NCBI GenBank assembly: GCA_013397075.1
Contig: VWZS01010169.1
Coordinates: 186,001-250,000, forward strand
DNA: 64,000 bases
From: Rhabdornis inornatus
Lineage: Eukaryota > Chordata > Aves > Passeriformes > Rhabdornithidae
Direction of reading: 5' to 3'
This document shows, in pieces, positions 1-12,665 of the stretch (position 1 is its first letter; each line of letters starts with the position of its first letter). Position numbers and translations under genes: made by a program. The notes beneath the pieces are model-generated. The model was not told the origin of the DNA. It saw only the letters and a list, made by a program, of their open reading frames with translations, and did no database searches.

Positions 1-178
1 AAAGATTTTTAAAAAATCTAAAAAGAGAAAAAATACAATTAACTTAGCAAAGATGTTGGGGTGCGCTGGAAGTCTGATTTTTCACACATGAACGCAACAG
101 AATTTATGGTAACAGATTAGCACTGGACAAATCTTTCTATGAGAAGTATGAATTATTATTGAATTCTCAGGAGAAAAC

Positions 179-824
179 TGCCATGGTTTAACCCCAGCCA
201 GGAAGTTAGTACCATGGAACTGCTCATCACTCACTCCTCCAACCTACCCCGTGGGGTTGAGAATCAGAAAGAAAGGTAAACCTCATGGGTTGAGATAAGA
301 ACAATTTAACAATCTAAGTAAAATACGATCATAATAATAAAAATAGCAATAATGATAACAATAATGAGAATGGTAATAATAACAACAATAACATGCTGAT
401 AATATGATTAATAATAATAGTAACTATAAGGAGAGAGAGATAGTAACAGAATCCAAAAGAAACAAGTGATGGACAACAAAATTGCTCACTGCCTCCTGAC
501 TGAGAACCAGCCTATCCTCAAATACCACTGGTCCCTTCTGCACAGCTCCCCAGTTTATATACTAGACATGACATTCTATGGTTTGGAATATCTCTTTAAT
601 CAGTTTGGGGCAGCTCTCATGGCCATGCTCCCTCAGGTGTTTTGTGCACCTGCTCACTGACAGAGCATGAAACACCGAGTAAGTCCTTGACTTAAGACCA
701 GCACTACTTAGCAAACACCAAAACATTTGTGTATAATCAACATTATTCTCATGGTAAATCCAAAATGCTGCACCATACCAGATATTATGAAGAAAATTAA
801 CTCTGCCCCAGTTCAATCAAGACA
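179..824 (-). mobile_element. ERVL-type solo LTR
   Basis: The element starts TGCCATGGTTTAACCCCAGCC and ends in ACA, the reverse-oriented ends of a common avian ERVL-type LTR family. In minus orientation it has a TATATAA box (complement of the run near 554-560), and the 'TGGAATATCTCTTTAATCAG' block is shared in diverged form with the LTRs near 12.1 kb and 30.9 kb. It is flanked by AAAAC (174-178) and AAAAT (825-829), a 5-bp target duplication with one mismatch. It includes an AAT-rich microsatellite-like expansion at about 320-425. There is no internal proviral sequence, so it is a solo LTR. The family name is not assigned. Confidence 0.8.
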
Positions 825-1754
825 AAAATTATAGTATTCACTGAGATGGAAAAAAACCCTGCATTTCATCCTTTTTTTGTGTCAGGCTTCATAGAATGTT
901 TTCCTTGAACTATGGAGTTAACAATGCAGTCGAGATAGTTAAACCTATAACAAAGAAAATGTCTATCTACAAATGCAATTGTAGGACATCTGTGTTGATA
1001 ATGCTATGTGCAAACTCATTTTTGCAGGCAGTGTCAAATATTTAGCTGAAATTGGGCCCATAACATGCATTTAAAGGAGAAGTGAGAGGGTAAAAAACCC
1101 CAGCCCTGAAATACTATAGTTATTTCCCATTTAGAAATCACAGTGCTATAGGGAACATAAAGTAAGAAAGCAAGCACATCTTGACTAGAAATAAAATTTA
1201 TAGGGCCATGTAATCAAACCTAAGACTTATTTTATTTTGGTTTGTGCCAGTTGGTTAAATGCCGGGAGTCTTTTTAAATAGGTTACACACTGCCTTTAGC
1301 TAATTTGAATTACATTGAGGCAATCAGTCTTTACTGGAACTTATAAGCAATAAAGTAAACAAGAGTTCCACAGTGGCAGCTATTTCCACTGACTTGAGAA
1401 GCTTGCTCTAGAAATATGCAGCTCTTTGAAAGTTTTGGTGCTTTTCTGTATCCACAGTCTGGCTTTTATAAAAAAATATTGTTTTTCTGATGTACTACAT
1501 CTGAAATATATGTTATATTAAATCCAAATTTGCATATCAAAATGAATGTTGTCACTGTAAATTTTAGCAGTGTGTACACTTTTTTCACACATTTTTTAAA
1601 AATAGTTCCTTTCACATGAAACTTGTTCCATGGAAGCTGTATTTTATGAAGTAGCTCTCAGTGCTCTTGGTTAAACAGAAGCCTGGCTTTACCTTTTTTC
1701 CCCAATAAAAAGCAGTTAATCACCAGATTACTGCAGTGCTTGAAGCAGTGATGA

Positions 1755-2310
1755 GTTAAAGCTGGAAGTGGCATTCCCCTCTCTACCCTGTGCTTGTGAG
1801 ACCACATGTGCATTCACCTGCTGCATCCAGGTCTGGGGTCCTTAGCACAGGAAAGGCATGGACCTGTGAGATTGAGTCCAGAGGAGGCCACAAAGATGAT
1901 CCGAGGATTGCAGCAAGCCTCCAAATAAGACAAACTTGAGAGAGCTAGAGTTATCCAGCTTGGAGAAGAGGAGGCTCTGGGGAGATCTCATTGTGGCCTT
2001 CCAGCACTTAGGGTTGGCTTATAGAAAAGAGGGATAGAGAATTTTTGCCCAGATAGATAGGATAGGGCTAGGATAAGCAGGAACAATTTTAAACTAAAAC
2101 AGGAGAGATTTAGATTAGGTTTTAGGAAAAAATTCTTTACTATGAGTATGGTGAGGCACTGGAACAGGTTGCTCAGAGAAGTTGTGGATGTCCCATCCTT
2201 AGAAGTTCTCAAGGGCAACCTGGTTTAGTGGAAGATGACATGGCAACAGGATTAGAAGTACATGATCTTTAAGATCCCTTCCAACCTCAGACTTTCTATG
2301 ATTCTATGAC
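1755..2310 (+). mobile_element. CR1 LINE 3' fragment
   Basis: This is a 5'-truncated CR1. It shows the conserved 'CCAGCTTGGAGAAGAGGAGGC' segment at the ORF2 C-terminus, the 3' UTR 'TGGAACAGGTTGCTCAGAGAAG', and the terminal octamer repeat CTATGATTCTATGA at the right end. It is diverged and non-coding, with several stops. Confidence 0.85.
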
Positions 2311-3532
2311 CCATATTGCACAGTACAACAGCCCAGGATTTCATGGAAAGTCTTATTTAATCATGTTAAAGTCATATTTAATCCTGTTTGGCTTGCAGAT
2401 TCTGACCAAAAAACCAAAAAAACACAAGTGAGACAAAAGATGCTATAAAAAAAGAGCTTTTAATTTTAAAATAAGCAATCTCTAAACAGCACATGACAGA
2501 TCCCGTCACTATCACTGTACTCTAGACTCTCATGGCTTTCAGTAAAATAATAATCAGCATTTAGAGGCCAAAATCTTAGAACAGATGTTTCTCCATCTTC
2601 GTAATGTGATAGCAGATTTTTCTTGACTTGCTTTAGTCACTGAAACATTTCTAAGTACTGTTTGGTAGTTCAGAAGATAATTTTGTCAACAGCTGTAATG
2701 GCAACAAAATTTGGTTACTTAAGGTCTTTTCATCACTGTTGAATTGCATCTATCATCCTAAATAAATCCAGATTCTATGTTTAATTACAAAGCAGAGTAG
2801 TTCATTTTAATTCTTTTAAGAACGTAGTCAGAAGCTAAATGAAAACAATGGAACAAAAGAAATTATCTATAGCAGTAGTAAAAAAAAAAAAAGCTTGTTT
2901 AGTTATGCATGAATAATGGAGATGGATTGTGAGCAAAGGCACTGCTACAGTGGACTTGAAAGGAAGAAGACAAGAGGTAGAAAAATGGTGGAAATAGGCA
3001 AATGCCATTAACAGGTACAGTAGCTTGTAATCCATAGATATCAAAGCAGGAATAAACACAAATGGTTATTTATTTAATGAAGACTCCTGTGAAATGGAAA
3101 ATTACTTGTGTTGCAAATAAAATAAAACTTAAAGTAATTGAAACCAAACCTGTAAGTGAAAAATCAAACACTAGAACCTTTATTGCACCTCAGGGGATTA
3201 GAGCATCTCCTTCAACCATAGCAGTCATTGCTGTATTACTTCCGTAAGAAAGAAAAGCAGGTTTTCATGAGCAGTGTGATGTTTTGAGTGTCCCAAATAT
3301 TTTTGAGAAAGGAATCTAAAATCACAAACTTCATACAGAAATTATGAATCCAATTCTCATTGGATTAAAAAGTGAACAATTCCAATATCCTCAAAAGGGG
3401 TACATTGTGGCACACGTATTTAGCACATTACAGTGCTCTGAAGACATGCATTTCTATAGTTTCTCTAAATGACACTGCAGTAGACTATGTGCACATGTGA
3501 ATTTACCCCAAAAACTCTAAATATCGCTCAAA

Positions 3533-3722
3533 ATCACAGTATCATGGGATAATTAAGGCCAGAAGGGACTTAGGAGGTCTTTAGTTCAATGTTCTGCTCA
3601 AAGCAGAGTCAGCTGTAAGATCAGACCAGGCTGCTCTGGGCTTCATCCAGTCAGGTCTTGAAAACCTCCAGCTATGGAGACTGACAGCACAATCTCTCAG
3701 GGCAACCTGTTCTACTGCTTGG
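3533..3722 (-). mobile_element. CR1 LINE 3' fragment (short)
   Basis: In minus orientation this is the CR1 3' terminal region. The left edge (AATCACAGTATCATGGGAT) is a decayed octamer tail, followed by the complement of the 'gaagggac...' block and the 'GGGCAACCTGTTCTACTGCT' 3' UTR motif. It is short and diverged. Confidence 0.7.
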
Positions 3723-6700
3723 AGTTATGGAAGCATGGCAGATGTGAAAGCCAGCCCATAGGCTGACCACTGATATCAGTTAAAATGAAGCCCTGTCTGT
3801 ACACAGCTGTGAAAAACTGTTTGGTACATTATTGACCTACTTCTCAGTGTATTTCTGTAAAAGAAAAAGGAAAAAGGAGGAGCTGAGTGGAGAAAAAAAT
3901 TGATGAAGATATTCTATAGAACATAGATCTTATTTTACAGAGCAGAAAAGCGTAATTCATTAAAATTCTACTATCTGTTTTATGTTTAGATTTTTCTAAT
4001 GGGTGTGACTTGGTGCAAGGCAGGGAAAAGAATGGAAATTAGACAGCTTGAATTCAGAGGAAATTTTGCATCAATTATATCACAGGAAAAGCAAAAGAAA
4101 CATATTGAAAATTTGCTATGTAAGTGGAATGTTCTTCTTTCAGGGCATTTTAAAACAACTTTGTTTAGGTCTGTAGTTTTTGCTTCACTGTTTATAAGCT
4201 TACAAATTATAGTTTACAAAATATAAATGGTCAAGCTGGGGATTCAATATCTGAATTTTATTTTGACCCCCAAAACATAAACAATATTGAAATAATGATA
4301 ATCTTATGCTTTGCATTTCATTCATTATAATCTCAGAATAATATAACTTATATTGGTCATACCACATCAGATGATTTAGAGAGAAAGACTCAGTTTTGAA
4401 TATATTGAATGAGAGAAGCTATATACCTTCTCATAAAAGGACTGTGAAAAAGAAGAACATATTTTTACTATATTGCTTTTCTGTCTAGAGGGAGTTCTAT
4501 ATGTGCAATATATATTTTTGGAAACTCTGCTTTTTACTAAATTTATGGGCAAGAGAGAGAAGTACTAACTCTATATCCAGATTTATTGTCTTCAGAACTT
4601 ACACCACCCTGAGCAAGGAAAATATATAGTTTTTATGCATTAGCAATGCAATGTATGTATTAAAAATATTTCAGTATAAATTAGTAAATGAAGTTTGCTG
4701 ACTTATAAACAATATGCTGTTGCACTTTGTTGTTTTTTTTCCTTTCAAGACACTGTGATTAATGCTCTCTTCATATCAGTTAAGGGTCACCTATCATGCA
4801 CTAGCATTAGTTGATATTGTCAATTGTATATGATTACCAGGGTTTTGTAGTCTTTTTTTGCCCCCAAAATAATACATGTAAAAGGATGTGTAAGGCCCCT
4901 TAATAGGCAGTATTATATACAGAAATATATAACATTATATACACTTACAGAAATACACAGTAATACAAATAAAAATCTAGTTCAAATATCATCTAAACAT
5001 AAAACACAACTCAGCCTTTTTGAAGAGCTCAGGAATACCTTGTTTTGCACAGATGATCCGTGACCATGCAGGTTATGACTGTGATGTCCTCAGTAGTAGT
5101 GTCTAGGTCCTGTCTAGACTTTGAAGTCTGAGTGAACAAATTCCTCTCTTAGGCTTCAGGGCCACTCTGATGAACACCAGTTGCATGTAGATTGTGCATG
5201 TTGTAGAGGAATCTCAATCATATTCCCACATTATAGGTCAGTTTCAAAAGCAATAAACTCAAATTGACTGCACCAAGTCGTATTATAAAATTTCTGTTGG
5301 GATCCTTACATTGCTGGATTCTGGAGGGAATGCCTATGATATACAAATAAGTATTGATTTTTTAATATAATTATTGGTCTATTAGCTGGATCTTTGAGCT
5401 GCATTCTCTGTGCTATGCTGACACTGTTCTTTGAGTCAATAACATCTTCAGATCTAAGCATCCTTTGAGATTATTTTTCACTTTATATCACTTCAAGGAT
5501 TACTTGTTCGTTATTTTTCTTACATAAAAGGAAGTATATTTTACATGGTAATTGATGAGAGATATAGTTTGTGGAGATTACGTAGCAAACAAGAAGGATT
5601 TGTTTCTGTTTTCCTAAACTGCACTTGCAAGTAAAAAGGTGTATGCATTATTTTAAAAAAGAGTGTGAAACATCTGTTCCCAAGTAATGAGAATTTGAAA
5701 GATTATTCTGTTTTTAATTTCTATTTAAGTGATTCATATTCAGAAGAGCTCAGAATAAGCACCAGCTCTCAGACAAATTAATTTATTAATGAAATGGGCT
5801 GAAAAACCAGCACTATTGTTTTCTTGTAGATTACCACAAATTATATTAATTTAATTAAAACAGAAAATCATATTTATTAATGTATTCTGTTGTGAGTGAA
5901 GAAGATTGAGTGGCTTCTCTAGTTCACAGGCTGAAAGCAATGTGAGATTACGTGCTGAATTAAGAGAGTAAACAAGGTAAATTGCTAATACATTACTTAT
6001 GCCTGCTTCTTGATATAGCTAATACTAAGTATAAACCAGATTCTGCACTCTCCCTAGAGGCTGTACTAGAAAAGCAGATAAATAAAGACAGAAAATGCAT
6101 TTGTTCATATTTATCAAGGTATCCTCACGAGTTGCAGAATTTGATTCCTTCTCAAAAACCTTTTACTTCTATTTCATCATATATTCTAGTAGGTTTTGAA
6201 TATATATTTGCATTAATAAATATAAAAGAAATCCTTAAAGGTATCAAAAGAGGTCAGTAATGGTCAAAAGCTGACATAAAGTGCACACAAAGTAAATAGA
6301 AATACACATTTCCTTAGACATTGGGGGAAAAAAAAAAAAAAAAGACCAGGGTATTGGGATTTGCAAGAAGAGTAGAAGAGGATGAACTCTGATTATACCA
6401 AACACAGAAAACTGAAATATAATTTGTGATGATTGATCAGGGTATTTTAACCACTTTTACTAGGGCCTTGTTAAATTGTATTTTAACAGTTAATAAAGAA
6501 ACAGATGTAAAGTAAATCAGTTTGTGCCTAATGGAATGTTTTGCATTAGTGGGGTTAGTGGACAGAGAATGTCACTTGCACTTCCCCTATATGTGTCCTC
6601 AGGTGGCCTAATTTTATGGACCAGAGTTTATGGTGCAGCGTTTGAAAATTGTTTTTCCCGATTCAAATAAAAATTATGAAAACTTTTGAGAACACAAACA

Positions 6701-8187
6701 ATGCTCAAAGGCAAAGTCTCCAGAAAACAGGCTGAAAATTAAGATTATGGACCTACTTCCTCTCCTCAGATTCTGACATAAGAGGAGTAGTAACAACACT
6801 CCTTTATTTTTTTCTTTCAATGTCTCTTCCCTAAGGAAAAGGGCTACAGCCTTTATATGTCAAGGTATAAGGGCACAAACTAAAGTGACTCCCAAGGTCA
6901 CATTACCCAGTGCATTAAAAGATCACCTCACAATCACCAATTCAGAGTTTACCCCTACCACATGGTCAGATGGCCTTCCTGCCTCTGAGTACTGGCATGG
7001 AATATCTAACTGAGAAAGTAATATGTATGTACTAAAAAAGTTTTTCACATTTCCAGAAAAGAGTGAGAGATGCCAATGTACAAATTATTTCTGATTCACA
7101 GTTCTGAAAATTGCATTAGATCCTACAATTTTGCATGGCTAACAAAAAAAAATTACAATTTTTATCATTTTATCATCTTACTGCAATATTTTAAATAGCA
7201 TAGACTAGCACACAATGTTCTCTCAGTACAGTTTGGCTTTCCATTTTTTGGCCACTTTTGCTTCATTTGCTTGACCTTATCAGTCTAAGAATAATGACGC
7301 TATGTTAACTCAATTGAAATTGTTTGAAGTGCAAAACTGCTCATCATTAATCTTATAGTGACAGTCCTTATTGTAATTAAACTCCAAAGATATGTAATTC
7401 CTTGTTAAGAAAGATTTTTTTTACTGTTCAACTCACAATTCAAATTAGTCTATTTTCATACACTTTGCTATTTCTTGGTAGTAAGTTGTCCCTTATTTTA
7501 CCTGAGTGCTTTAAATATGTTGATTTTTGATGTAGTTTGTGCAGCTGTGAAATTAAATCACAAATGAAAAAGCCTTATTGGTCAGTAAATGAAAAATAGT
7601 GATTATATTTGTGAACAACTAATGTCATGAATAAGTCATAAGGTTTTCATTACCAAGATTTTAAAGACATGCTCTTATAGCAGTCATGCCATGCATGTAT
7701 AGACACTGATATTCTATTGCTGAAAAAGAAAAGGTGTTTCTGTGTAGCAGAGAACTTCTGAAAGAAAATGTAAGAAATAGAAAATGATGGCTTATTTCTT
7801 TTAGCCATCTGCAATACAAATCATGAGCAACAGATCCCAGAGTTAAAGCAAACAAGGGGTCATTGAATTCCTGAACACCAAGAGAAAAATAAGTGCTATA
7901 CTCTGACTTTTAGATTTACTACAATCCAGTGCTTTAATTTGAAATTAGGTTGTTTATTTAAAGAAAAATGATAAGTGTATTGTCATCCTTTTTTTCCCCC
8001 TAGCGTAGGTAGGAAATGTCAAAAAATGGCTCTTCACATTAATGTTTCTTTATTTTTCCTTGCCAGATTATTTTATCTTTGTGGAAACAATGTGAACAGA
8101 AAGGTCATCAGCCCAGAAGATCAAGATGCATGTAACCATTCTTTCTGACAAAGACAAACTGACCTTTTATGTTTCACATACAGGTCA

Positions 8188-8720
8188 CTAAATGTCAGGG
8201 CACTGAGGGGAATGATGGCCCTCAACATCCCTATCCAAGCTCCGCGGGGCTCCCACAGCCCTGCTCCATGGCCCAGGGCTCAGGTTCAGCCCAGCCCAGA
8301 GCTGTGTCTGTCCCAGTGGTGCTGTAGGGGTCTGGCTTTCCAGCCACACCACAGCAGGGCCAACCCACAGCCTGGCATCCCCATTCCCACAGAAGCACCT
8401 GGTGATGCCCCAGCTGCCCTCCTGGCCTGCCCTGCTCCTTATCCAAGGGCTCTGGAACAAGGCCTGGCTGGTGAGGCTCACAGTGGTCCCCACCTGTCTC
8501 CTGGTACCTGGCTGCAGTGCTCATGGCACTGCCCAATGTATGTGTGCCAGCACTAACCTGGGGAGGGTTTGTCCACAAACCCTCTTTTCTCCACAGGGGG
8601 AACGTTCTCAAAGCAGGGATCTCAAACAACTCATCTACAACACAGTGCTTATCCCCAGTTATTTTCCTTTCATGGAACTGTGTATAGTGGTTTGTCACCT
8701 CAAAACAGACCTCAATAAAG
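8188..8720. repeat. GC-rich patch, unclassified (possible repeat)
   Basis: About 450 bp (8188-8640) is much more GC-rich than the flanks, dominated by CCCAG, CAGCC and TGGCC words, with overlapping ORFs on both strands up to 155 codons. CpG is not enriched as in the TAFA5 island, so it is not a typical CpG-island promoter. Short words recur but no clean tandem unit is visible. It may be an unrecognised LTR or minisatellite remnant. An AATAAA lies at 8713-8718 on the + strand. Function unknown. Confidence 0.4.
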
Positions 8721-9038
8721 CAATGTTGTTTTCAAATCTTCAGGAGCTCTGAGTAACACATAAGAGCTAAAATCACTTACACTTCAAGGTGCTTTGCAAG
8801 ACAGGTCAAATTCAACATCCCATTTTTTACAGACTAGGGTGTGGACGTGTTGCTGAGGCTTCACTTCATGAACTCAAACCTTGTGTCCTGTTGGCCTATA
8901 TGTTACAGCCACTCAGACTCTTCTACACATCAGCACAGTAAGTGAGTTTTTAAAAGGGTAAACCTTCTTAAGTGGCACTTTGACATTGACTTTGTAGGGA
9001 AACCTAACAGCCCTGCAAAACTCACACTAGAACAGGAA

Positions 9039-9108
9039 AATGCCTGTAGTGACCTGATTGTCACTATAAGTGAAATGCCTGTAGTGCCTTGAGTGTCACT
9101 ACAATCAA
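9039..9108 (+). repeat. Imperfect 35-bp tandem duplication with hairpin potential
   Basis: The unit AATGCCTGTAGTG recurs with a period of 35 bases (TGCCT at 9041 and 9076). Each copy carries a GTAGTG/CACTA(C/T) inverted pair, so each copy can fold on itself. Confidence 0.6.
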
Positions 9109-9585
9109 AACTACAAGTGAGCAAGTCAGAGTTATTCCCTTTCCAGATTTGTTCTAGTTCATATGTGCCTTTCTCAACTAGGTAATATCTCTTATATTCC
9201 AAACTAGTGTACCTCAGTTCTAAGCTTTGCTTCCAACATTTTTACTTCCTGCTAATAACAAAGTTCAGGATTTAAAGTACACTGCAGTCAGCAGTGGCTT
9301 TTTCATTGGCAAATGATTCATTGCCTTATCATTTTGCTCTGAACATACCACAGCCTATAAAGAGATCAGCATTAATAGAAGCAAAAACTTTTAAAATACT
9401 TCACACTACTTTGATCTCAATGAGTGAAAAGTCCTAGCTGGAGAGAGTCAAAATGGCATTATATATAAACATGGCTCACTTAAGGCTGAGATGAGATAAT
9501 CTTACCCTTTGTAAATATGAAGTGGAGGTAAACAATGAGGAAAACCAATCTCTTTTAAACTGCTTAGGTATAAACAGATTAGTGT

Positions 9586-9632
9586 ATATATATACACACA
9601 CACACACCTAAATATACCTATATATATATTGG
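9586..9632. repeat. TA/CA dinucleotide microsatellite
   Basis: A run of TATATATATA passes into about eight CA units and, after a short gap, another TATATATA run. It is a simple-sequence repeat likely to vary in length. Confidence 0.7.
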
Positions 9633-11238
9633 CTACTAACATATGGAGATTGCAAACTTAATTCAGATGAGATTCTGAAGCAGTTATTCGGAGAAAAAAA
9701 TGTGGTAAACATGTTCATGGAACTATTTTTTTAAATCAACTCAAGAAACAAGTATAACATGGCAGAACCTTGTTCCTTTTCTTCCATGGTTAGTAATTTC
9801 AAGTGGGACTAATGTTGGTACCTCAGTAGGAACTTCATAGGTTTTGGATGATCCCTAGAAGAGACAAAAAATGAAAAAAAAAAAATTCAAGGGCAATTTC
9901 TTATAGATTCTGCTGATACAAGAATCACACCTCTATTTTTACTTCCAATAAATTTAGTGACATACAAAATCCAAGTGATTGTCTAACTACTGGCATGGAC
10001 CAAGACTGAATTCTTCAAATTGCATCAGAAAAATAGTAATTCCCTGAGAATTTTAGGAGACACACTGAAATTCTCAAACAGATCTGCAGAATACAATTAT
10101 GGTGTCCTCACAAACACCACTTCCCCAGGGCAATTATTATTCTGGCCCTTCTTCGACCTGGATTTCCTAACTCACGGTGCTTACGTGCTAAATGACCAGA
10201 ATGGATGTGTATTGTGGGACCAGATAGCAATCAAAGCCTTTGCAAAGGAGAAATTAAACTCCTCAGAGGGGAATAGCTGTAGACAGATCAAAGCTGTCAC
10301 CTACTCTGATCCATGTAGTCTGGCCTGGATATATTAATGTGGGATCCCCAGCTGCAAAGTCCAGTCCTAAGATATTGACTATGAATTGTCTGAGCTCAGG
10401 AAAGAGACAGGCTTAGAAGTCGACATCATCTGAGTTAAAATGTCTGATCTAGTCACAGGTTGGTTAGCTTTGCAATCAATAGATAGAATATTTAGTTCCC
10501 AGCTGAACTCACCCTGTAAGAATGATAAAAACCTTTGTGCTAATCTCCTTTGATTATAGTGACTAGTAGAATACCAGTTTAATTAATTTTAAGCATTCTG
10601 AACTGGCCCTGAGCAGTGTCTAGTGCTCTCTGTTGACTACACAGCAAACTTCTGCTCCTAATGTAGCTGCTGTGATTTGTGCCAAAGTAGCTACACAGTG
10701 ACCAGAAAATGGTAGCATGTACAAAAGTAAATAAATGACAGTTTCTTGAGCATGAATCTCAGTAGAATAACAGACTGTGGTGTGCCAAGAAAGAAAATTG
10801 CTTTCTGTTAGAGGGAGTCCTACAAAACTAACTTTAACTTTACTGGTCTTTAGAATAAGTAGAGTACATCATGCTTGTCTGAAGAACTATTGAGAGAAGG
10901 ACACAAATGAACATGCTCTCAGTCGTTTCTCTTGAATGTCTAGTTTCATTAGGACTTCAGGAAGTTATTTGTTCTTAGGTCTGAGAACATAAACCAATAT
11001 TAAGTAAATAAAAACAAAACCTTCCACTGAACTGTTCAGTCGTTGAGTCTACATGTTCTGAGAATATGCATGGATCCTGGTGATTTTCTTAGCTATGGAG
11101 ATACAACTACTCAACTATTGTAAGCGATTATACATATATATATATTCATTTTGTCCATTCTTCTTTCCTCCTTTTTCTCCTTCCTTCCCATGAAGTCACA
11201 AATAAAATAAATAGACTGAGAGGCAGTGTCTATAACAC

Positions 11239-12324
11239 TGTCATGGTTTAAGTCCGCTCGAGGACTAAACCCCACATAGCCACTTATTCACTGTTACAGC
11301 AGACCTCTCATTAGGAGTAGAAATGAGCCAAGACACAGACTCTCATTCAACAGCATGGAAATGGTCCTGGTTTATTCTTCTTTACATCCTGACTCTGACT
11401 ACAGCAAGCTCCTGCTGTAGGGTCCAACTGCAGACTCGGCCTGCTGGACTATGACTGCAGGTATTGGTTTGCAGACTGAATACAGCTTTCACCCAGCTCA
11501 GCTATGACTTCAGGCTCTGACTCCATCAGAGCCAGACTGATCTCACAGCAGATTTTTTACTACAGCAACTCTCTTCCTTGTTTCTTTCTGTCGCTCTGGA
11601 TCATTCCTCCTTCCTCAGAGCTCCTCTACCTCCTCCAAGCTCTCTTTCTCTAACATCCCCAGGACCACCCAACCCACCCCTTTTATCACACTTACCTTTA
11701 TTAATCACAGCTGTGACCCATTAAGGGCAAGGCTGTTCCTCTTCTTTGGTAATTAGTACAACTGTGACTTACCAGGGGCAAGGCAGCCTATAATGTCTTC
11801 TACACCTAAAATTCACCTCCCTGCAGTGAGATAGAGAATTGGAAGAGTAAAGTGAGAAAACTCATGGGTTGAGACAGTTTAATAATATTAAGGGGAAAAA
11901 AGGTAAGGAAAAAAAACCACATTGAGGGAAGAAAATTAAAATTAAGAAAAACAAGTGATGCAAAAGAAAACAATTATTCCCCACTAACTGATGGATGCTC
12001 AATCAGTCCTGGAAAAACAGCAGCCCTGGCCCACATCCAGCCATTCCAGTTTTATTGCTGAGAAGAATATCATATGGTATGGAATTTCCCTTGGGCCACT
12101 TATGTCAGCTGTCCCCTCCCAACATCTTGTGTCCCCAGCCTCCTTGCTGGTGGGTGCAAGTGAGAAACAGAACATTCCCAGACACTGTGTGTGGACTGCT
12201 CAGCAAAAATGAAAACAGGAGTGGGTTATCAGCACTACCGCTGGATCTTCAGCACAAATTCAAATCATAGCTCTACACAAGTTAGTATGAAAAAATTTAA
12301 CTATCCCAGCCAAAACCAGTATCC
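11239..12324 (-). mobile_element. ERVL-type solo LTR, split by a nested LTR
   Basis: The left end TGTCATGGTTTAA and the right end near CTATCCCAGCCAAAACCAG match the termini of the same LTR family as the element at 179-824. Internal blocks also match, for example CATATGGTATGGAATTTCCC near 12071 and the 'CTCATGGGTTGAGA' block near 11861. The LTR is interrupted at 11292-11810 by another element. Without the insert and duplicated target bases it is about 560 bp. The right boundary is approximate, and no clear 5-bp outer duplication was found. Confidence 0.75.
11292..11810 (-). mobile_element. ERVK-like solo LTR nested in the ERVL-type LTR
   Basis: This is a 519-bp insertion flanked by a perfect 6-bp duplication, ATTCAC, at 11286-11291 and 11811-11816. 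Six-base duplications are characteristic of ERVK/beta-type integrases. The + strand left end is TGTTACA and the right end CCTAAA; in minus orientation the LTR ends in TGTAACA. The minus strand carries an AATAAA signal (complement of TTTATT near 11371-11376) upstream of that 3' end, and AATAAA/TAAAAG-like elements further upstream. The opposite end reads TTTAGG instead of TG, suggesting decay. Class assignment rests on duplication length and layout, not on a database match. Confidence 0.7.
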
Positions 12325-12644
12325 AGCAAGAATCAAGCTGTGTATCAACTTTTGCCTGCCTATTGGAGAAAAGGGAAAGAATTAATCTTTTATATGGCAA
12401 TATGGTCAACACTTACAAAATATTATCATAATCAATTAATTTTGGAAAGAAATGCCATCAAGTACTATGATACTTGAACACTTTTCATGTATGCATTTTT
12501 AAATTGTGACTTTAATCAACAATATCAAGATGTTCAGGTAGGAGTGTAATTATTTTAGTTATATCATAATTGAGACATTAAAAAATGGAGTCACTAAATG
12601 AATAAGTGAAGGAATACTTGCATCTTGGACTGCATATAAATTTT

Positions 12645-12665
12645 CAGGAAGGAAGGAAGGAAGGA
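12645..12665 (+). repeat. GGAA tetranucleotide microsatellite
   Basis: Five consecutive GGAA-type units. This is short simple sequence. Confidence 0.7.

Noticed and set aside
10020..10337. 105-codon + strand open frame
   Set aside because: It begins at TTG, not ATG, has no recognised domain and no splice context. This length is expected by chance in a 64-kb six-frame scan.
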